Below, in pieces: positions 59,803 through 64,000 of a stretch of DNA of 64,000 nt. The notes under the pieces are model-generated. The model did no database searches. It saw only the letters and a program-made list of their open reading frames with translations, and was not told the DNA's origin. Source of the stretch: RGIG8748 sp045544515 (lineage in GTDB: Bacteria; Bacillota; Clostridia; UMGS1810). Position 1 is the first letter of the stretch. The number at the start of each line of letters is the position of its first letter. Both the position numbers and the translations under genes were made by a program. The stretch lies in contig JAZPZD010000021.1 in the NCBI GenBank assembly GCA_045544515.1, forward strand, positions 214,588-278,587. Direction: 5' to 3'.

Positions 59803-62800
59803 AGATATTGCACACAGGCGATTGGCACATCGGCAATTACCCTGGCCCGGAGAGGAACGGCGAAAACGTGCGATTTCTTGACCTTTGCCGTTGCCTCGAC
59901 GCACTTGTGGCGAAAGCGACGGAGGAAAGCCCGGACATCATCGTGATAGCGGGCGACGTGTTCCACCAAGCAAAGGTATGGAGCGACAGAGGCCTCCGCG
60001 AGAACAGGACCGCAACACACTATATTCGCCTCCTCAAAAAGATATGCCCCGTTGTTGTGGTGAGAGGCACACCAAATCACGACTCCGAGCAGCAGTTTGA
60101 ATTACTCAAAAACACCTTTGAGGGCGACGGAGAGGTACACATCATCACCGAGCCGGGAGTGGTAAAGACCTACACCGGGCGGCAAGGTTGGGTACAGATT
60201 GCAGGACTCCCCGGCTTTGACAGGGGCGTTTACAGAGCAAAGCACCCCGGACTCTCCAAAGAGGAGGAAAACGAGGTATTCACCGAGGAACTCGCAAACA
60301 TCATCGTGGGACTCAAAGCGCAATGCGACGCAGACGCACCGACGGTATTCGTTTCCCACTTCACTATCCCCGGTTGCAATATGGAGAGCGGACAGACACA
60401 GTTTTTCTCGCAGTTTGAGCCTGTGGTTTACCCCGCTACTCTAACAGCCGCAGACTTCGACCTCAACTGTTTCGGTCATATCCACAGACCGCAGAAAATT
60501 GAGGACGCAAAGAACACATTTTACTGCGGAGCGGTATCGGCGATGAACTTCAACGATGAGGAGCAGGAGCGCGGATTTTATATCCACGACATCGACCTCC
60601 GCGACAAGAGCGTACACAGCGAATTCTACGCCCTGCCTACAAGAGAATTCAGAACGCTTTATTTCCAAGACGGAGATATTGCGGACTTTATCGAAACAGG
60701 AACGCCCCGTATCGGTCCGAATTACGAGAACAAAATCGTCAGAGTGCTTTACAACTGCACAGACGACCATAACAAGGCGTTCAACAAAGCCGCCCTCGAA
60801 CAATTCTTATACGCAAACGGGGCGTTTTGGGTACAGGAAATCACCCCGCAGAAAATCACCGTTTCGGTCAATAAGGACAGCCTATCCGACGAAAGCGGCC
60901 CGGAGGAAAACCTCCGTCAGTATTTCGAGGAAAAGGGCTACGCCCCGGAGCGTATCGCAGAGATTATCGAGGCGGCCCGCCCGATTATCGCAGAGGCGAC
61001 CGAGAAGACAAAGAACGGCGGACAGAACGGCGTATTTACCCCATTGAAAATCGAGGTAAAGAACTACCGCAATTACCGAGAGGAGTCCTTTGACTATGAC
61101 GGTATTCGTTTCTGCACTATCAACGGCGAAAACGGGGCGGGCAAATCAAGCCTCTTTATGGACGCTATGCTCGACGCTCTGTTCGAGGAGCCGCGTGAGG
61201 GCGACCTCACGGGTTGGATTTGCAATGACCCGGACATCAGAAGCGGCTCAATTCAGTTTACATTCAGTATCGGTGAAAGCACCTACCGCGTAACACGCAC
61301 CCGTACCAAGAGCGGCAAAGCAACCCTCAATATCGCCGAAATGGTAGAGGGCGAATGGCAGGACCGTTCCGCCGAAAGATACAAGGACACACAGGCTATT
61401 ATCAGCGACACTATCGGAATGGATAGCCTCACCTTTAAGGCGTGTGCGCTCATTATGCAGGATCAATACGGTCTATTCTTACAGGCTGACAAAGAGGCTC
61501 GTATGAATATCCTCGGCAATATCCTCGGTTTGGGTATTTACGAGAGAATGGAAGACCTCGCAGCTGACTCTCTTACCCGCAGGAACAGAGAAATCCGCGT
61601 ATTGCAGGACAAGGTAACGGACATCACCGCAAAGCTGCCCGACGAGGCAGAACTCTCCGACGCTATCGTAGAAGCGCAGACCACCCTCACAGAGTTGCAG
61701 GGACAGGCGGACGCAAAGACGGCGGAAATCGACGGCACAAAGGTACGCCTCAATACCAAAGTAGAGGCCGCGCAGAGAGCGGTCAGAATTCAGACTAACC
61801 TCGCAACACTCTCCACAAAGCGTATGACGGCGACCACGAACAAGACCACGCAGAGCCTCATCGTCAACGGTGCGACGGCGACATTGAGTGAGGAGGAGGC
61901 AATCAAGGCGGGTGTAGCGGAATATGAGGCACTTCTCGAAAAGGAAAAATCGCTTATTTCAGCAAGGGACCGCCGGGACGACCTCGTATCACGGAGAGGA
62001 AAACTCACGACAGAGGTTATGGATATCTCCGCAGACCTTGAAAAGGCAAAGGCTGATGAGGCGACAGCGAGAGCCTCTCTTGCAGAGGTAGAGGCAACCC
62101 TCGGCGACGAGGCTGCGCTCACCGCAAAACACGCCGAATACACAGAGGCGGTCAAGGCGGTTGAGGAAATGCAGAAAAAGGCTGACGCTCACATCACCCT
62201 CGACCGGGCAAGAGCCGACGCAGAGGGCAACCTCGAAAGGGTTAAGTTTGAAATTAACGCCGGGACACAACGCAGAGAGCAGGAAATCACCGCCTACGAA
62301 CAGGAGGCCGCCCTCCTTGAAAATAGCGGTTGCCCGGTGGCAGAAACGGCCTCTTGCAAATTCCTCGCAAAGGCAATCGCCGCGAGGGACAAACTCCCCA
62401 CTTTAAGAACAGAACTCACCGAATATCAGACACAGGCGCAGGAACGCCTCGCACAGGCACAGAAAGCCGTCGATTTGGCGAGAGAAGCGGTACAGGCTAA
62501 CAAGTACACCCCGGAGGAAATGAGCCGTTTGAGAGCCGTTGTGGAGGCTTTGAGAGCATACGAAGAAAAGTATGCCACTCTCGACCGCTCCAAAGAGAGA
62601 GCAGAAACCCTCAAAAAGCAGATTGAGGAACTCACCCAAAAGCAGACAGACCTCCTCGAAAAACAGAAAGCGGTAGAGGCAGAACGCGACGACATTTGCG
62701 ACAAACTCACCGCAGCCGAAACCGCCGCAGAGGGCTACGACCTCCTCGTAGTACAAATCCGCAACGCCCGTACTTGGGTGGACAAGGAAAAGGAACTGCC

Positions 62801-63638
62801 GGCCGCCCGTGAAAGACTCGCAACGGCACAGAGCCGTATCGCAGAACTCGACGCGGAAATCGCACAGTTGGAGGCGGAAATCGCCGAGAAGCAGGAGGAA
62901 TACGCACTCGAAAAGGCGACCTCCGAGGGCGCAGCTGACCTCGAAAGAGTTGTCAGAGAGGCAGACGCAGTTATCGCCTCCCTGCAGGAGCAAATCAAGC
63001 AGACCTCTATGAGGCTCGGTGCGTTGCAGAAACAGCAGGAAAACGCCACGGCAGACAGAGCGACGGTCAAGGACCTGTTGGAACAGACGGAGACCCTCGG
63101 CGCACTCGCCGCCATTGACGAGGACCTCAAAAAGGCATTCTCACAGGACGGTATTCCCCACAATGTTATCCGCTCCCTCATTCCTATCTTTGAGGCAACA
63201 GCGACGGGCATTCTCGGACAGATGAGCGGAGGCAAAATGAGCGTCGAATTTGTTACCGAGAAAGTCCTCAAATCCAATAACAAGAAAGAAGTAACAACCC
63301 TCGACATCATCATCAACGACACCAACACAGGCAGACTACCGTATATGAGCAGGAGCGGAGGCGAAAGAGTCAAGGCGGCTCTTTCCGTTATCCTCGCCCT
63401 TTCGGAAATCAAGAGTACGAAAGCAGGGGTGCAACTCGGTTTCTTGTTCATCGACGAGCCTCCTTTCCTCGATACGCAGGGCGTACAGGCATACTGCGAC
63501 GCTTTGGAGGCTATTCAGAGCAGATACAGCGCATTAAAGATTATGGCTATCACCCACGACCCTACGATGAAATCAAGATTTCCGCAGAGCGTCGATGTCG
63601 TCAAGACGGCAGAGGGTAGCAAAGTGATTTATCAGTAA
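59799..63638 (+). CDS. single-polypeptide SbcD-SbcC (Mre11-Rad50) fusion
   Basis: A 1279-residue protein with nuclease and ATPase in one chain. Residues 1 to ~290 are an SbcD/Mre11 phosphoesterase: LHTGDWHIG (Asp8, His10), AGDVFH (Asp53), RGTPNHD (91-95), VSHFTIPG (His187) and FGHIHRP (His227, His229). A capping region follows to ~410. The SbcC/Rad50 part starts with LKIEVKNYRNYREESFDYDG; Walker A is NGENGAGKS (about 442-450). Long coiled coils flank a hook-like segment with CPVAETASC in place of the usual CPxC. The signature SRSGGER (about 1184), Walker B FLFIDEP and THD follow. Separate SbcC and SbcD are the rule. It should cut DNA ends or hairpins during element replication or recombination. 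Confidence 0.88.
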   Translation: MKILHTGDWHIGNYPGPERNGENVRFLDLCRCLDALVAKATEESPDIIVIAGDVFHQAKVWSDRGLRENRTATHYIRLLKKICPVVVVRGTPNHDSEQQFELLKNTFEGDGEVHIITEPGVVKTYTGRQGWVQIAGLPGFDRGVYRAKHPGLSKEEENEVFTEELANIIVGLKAQCDADAPTVFVSHFTIPGCNMESGQTQFFSQFEPVVYPATLTAADFDLNCFGHIHRPQKIEDAKNTFYCGAVSAMNFNDEEQERGFYIHDIDLRDKSVHSEFYALPTREFRTLYFQDGDIADFIETGTPRIGPNYENKIVRVLYNCTDDHNKAFNKAALEQFLYANGAFWVQEITPQKITVSVNKDSLSDESGPEENLRQYFEEKGYAPERIAEIIEAARPIIAEATEKTKNGGQNGVFTPLKIEVKNYRNYREESFDYDGIRFCTINGENGAGKSSLFMDAMLDALFEEPREGDLTGWICNDPDIRSGSIQFTFSIGESTYRVTRTRTKSGKATLNIAEMVEGEWQDRSAERYKDTQAIISDTIGMDSLTFKACALIMQDQYGLFLQADKEARMNILGNILGLGIYERMEDLAADSLTRRNREIRVLQDKVTDITAKLPDEAELSDAIVEAQTTLTELQGQADAKTAEIDGTKVRLNTKVEAAQRAVRIQTNLATLSTKRMTATTNKTTQSLIVNGATATLSEEEAIKAGVAEYEALLEKEKSLISARDRRDDLVSRRGKLTTEVMDISADLEKAKADEATARASLAEVEATLGDEAALTAKHAEYTEAVKAVEEMQKKADAHITLDRARADAEGNLERVKFEINAGTQRREQEITAYEQEAALLENSGCPVAETASCKFLAKAIAARDKLPTLRTELTEYQTQAQERLAQAQKAVDLAREAVQANKYTPEEMSRLRAVVEALRAYEEKYATLDRSKERAETLKKQIEELTQKQTDLLEKQKAVEAERDDICDKLTAAETAAEGYDLLVVQIRNARTWVDKEKELPAARERLATAQSRIAELDAEIAQLEAEIAEKQEEYALEKATSEGAADLERVVREADAVIASLQEQIKQTSMRLGALQKQQENATADRATVKDLLEQTETLGALAAIDEDLKKAFSQDGIPHNVIRSLIPIFEATATGILGQMSGGKMSVEFVTEKVLKSNNKKEVTTLDIIINDTNTGRLPYMSRSGGERVKAALSVILALSEIKSTKAGVQLGFLFIDEPPFLDTQGVQAYCDALEAIQSRYSALKIMAITHDPTMKSRFPQSVDVVKTAEGSKVIYQ

Positions 63639-63646
63639 AACGGTCC

Positions 63647-63669
63647 GCCGGGGAGCGTCCCTCCCCGGC
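63647..63669 (+). terminator. intercistronic GC hairpin after SbcDC
   Basis: GCCGGGGAG, loop CGTCC, CTCCCCGGC. No T-run follows and the next gene starts 28 bases on, so partial termination or mRNA stabilisation is more likely than a full stop. Confidence 0.5.
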
Positions 63670-63697
63670 TTCACCGGGAATTGGAGGTGAAAAACCT

Positions 63698-64000
63698 ATG
63701 GGACGACCAAAAAAGCAAACGGTAGATTACTTCCCTCATTTTGTTACGGGCAGCCGCAGGACGATTTATGTTTTGGAGGAGGGTTGGAGGAACGACGGCT
63801 ACGCCTTTTGGTTTAAGCTGCTCGAACTGCTATGTCAGAACGACGGACACAGTTTCGACGTATCGACACAGGCGAATATGCGTTATCTGTGTGCATACGC
63901 AAAGACGACCCCCGAAACGGCGGCGGAGATACTCGACACCCTCGCGGACCTGGGAAACATCGACACGGAGTTGTGGAAAGAGCGAAAAATCATTTGGTGT
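63698..64000 (+). CDS. Lin1244/Lin1753-type (DUF4373) replication protein, partial
   Basis: Only the first 101 residues are in the window; the frame is open at the edge. It starts MGRPKKQTVDYFPHFVTGSR and has YAFWFKLLELLCQNDGHSF and YAKTTPETAAEIL. This is the N-terminal winged-helix-like domain found in phage and conjugative element replication initiators or DnaD-like helicase loaders. GGAGGTG precedes the ATG. It fits a replication module following the recombination genes. Confidence 0.8.
   Translation, partial: MGRPKKQTVDYFPHFVTGSRRTIYVLEEGWRNDGYAFWFKLLELLCQNDGHSFDVSTQANMRYLCAYAKTTPETAAEILDTLADLGNIDTELWKERKIIWC

Noticed and set aside
61538..63451. Several long antisense frames opposite the SbcDC fusion
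   Set aside because: High GC and biased codons in the coiled-coil gene open the opposite strand; no starts or motifs support them.
1..64000. CRISPR arrays, tRNA or rRNA genes, insertion sequences
   Set aside because: No regular spacer-repeat pattern, cloverleaf-type sequence, rRNA segment or transposase was seen. Absence of tRNAs was judged by eye only.

Overview
This window is a chromosome segment of a low-GC, endospore-forming Clostridia (Firmicutes), interrupted near 53.6 kb by a GC-richer integrated element that runs off the right edge. The host assignment rests on the Firmicutes order rimP-nusA-ylxR-ylxQ-infB-rbfA-nrnA-truB-ribF, a perfect CIRCE box ahead of groESL, dnaG-rpoD, pta-ackA-DUF177-rpmF, lipoprotein-type transport components, a spore coat gene (cotJC) and a type A RNase P RNA. 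No genus can be named from the sequence alone.

Layout. 0-1.4 kb: an ECF transporter S component and the remnant of a zinc alcohol dehydrogenase gene. 1.4-5.7 kb (minus): alpha/beta hydrolase, groESL, ychF. 5.8-13.5 kb (plus): the nusA-infB translation operon. 13.5-16.5 kb (minus): iscU, iscS, rnhA and a DUF624 membrane protein. 16.7-18.5 kb: a manA gene broken by one nonsense codon, and an RpiR regulator. 18.6-28.7 kb: a promoter-led operon for an unidentified sugar (FucI-like isomerase, GlcD-like flavin oxidase, Fe-S protein, class II aldolase, PfkB kinase, IolB-like isomerase, DUF4867 protein, FGGY kinase and a single-chain EtfBA). 28.7-48.4 kb: housekeeping genes (dgt, dnaG, rpoD, a two-component system with a GerMN lipoprotein, murI, pta, ackA, rpmF, der, plsY, pgi, trmK, nif3-like). 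48.4-51.2 kb: rnpB and a polar amino acid ABC transporter. 51.3-53.1 kb: a flavin reductase and glycerate kinase.

At 53.6 kb the 3' two thirds of cotJC is fused to foreign DNA. Beside the junction lies a large serine recombinase, followed by a divergent repressor/Cro switch, small phage-type proteins, a membrane-anchored lytic transglycosylase, a putative recombination module with a single-polypeptide SbcD-SbcC fusion, and the start of a Lin1244/DUF4373 replication protein. The 5' part of cotJC must lie beyond the other end of the element, outside the window. This matches the layout of skin-type and SPbeta-type sporulation-gene intervening elements, which are excised by serine recombinases in the mother cell; whether this one is excised is inference.

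Main points for a second look: (1) the cotJC-interrupting element; (2) an amino acid binding lipoprotein whose domain order is circularly permuted; (3) the sugar operon that combines the IolB/IolC/IolJ trio with an Etf-linked flavin/Fe-S oxidase; (4) the SbcD-SbcC and EtfB-EtfA fusions; (5) a response regulator/kinase/GerMN-lipoprotein set that recalls actinobacterial MtrAB-LpqB.
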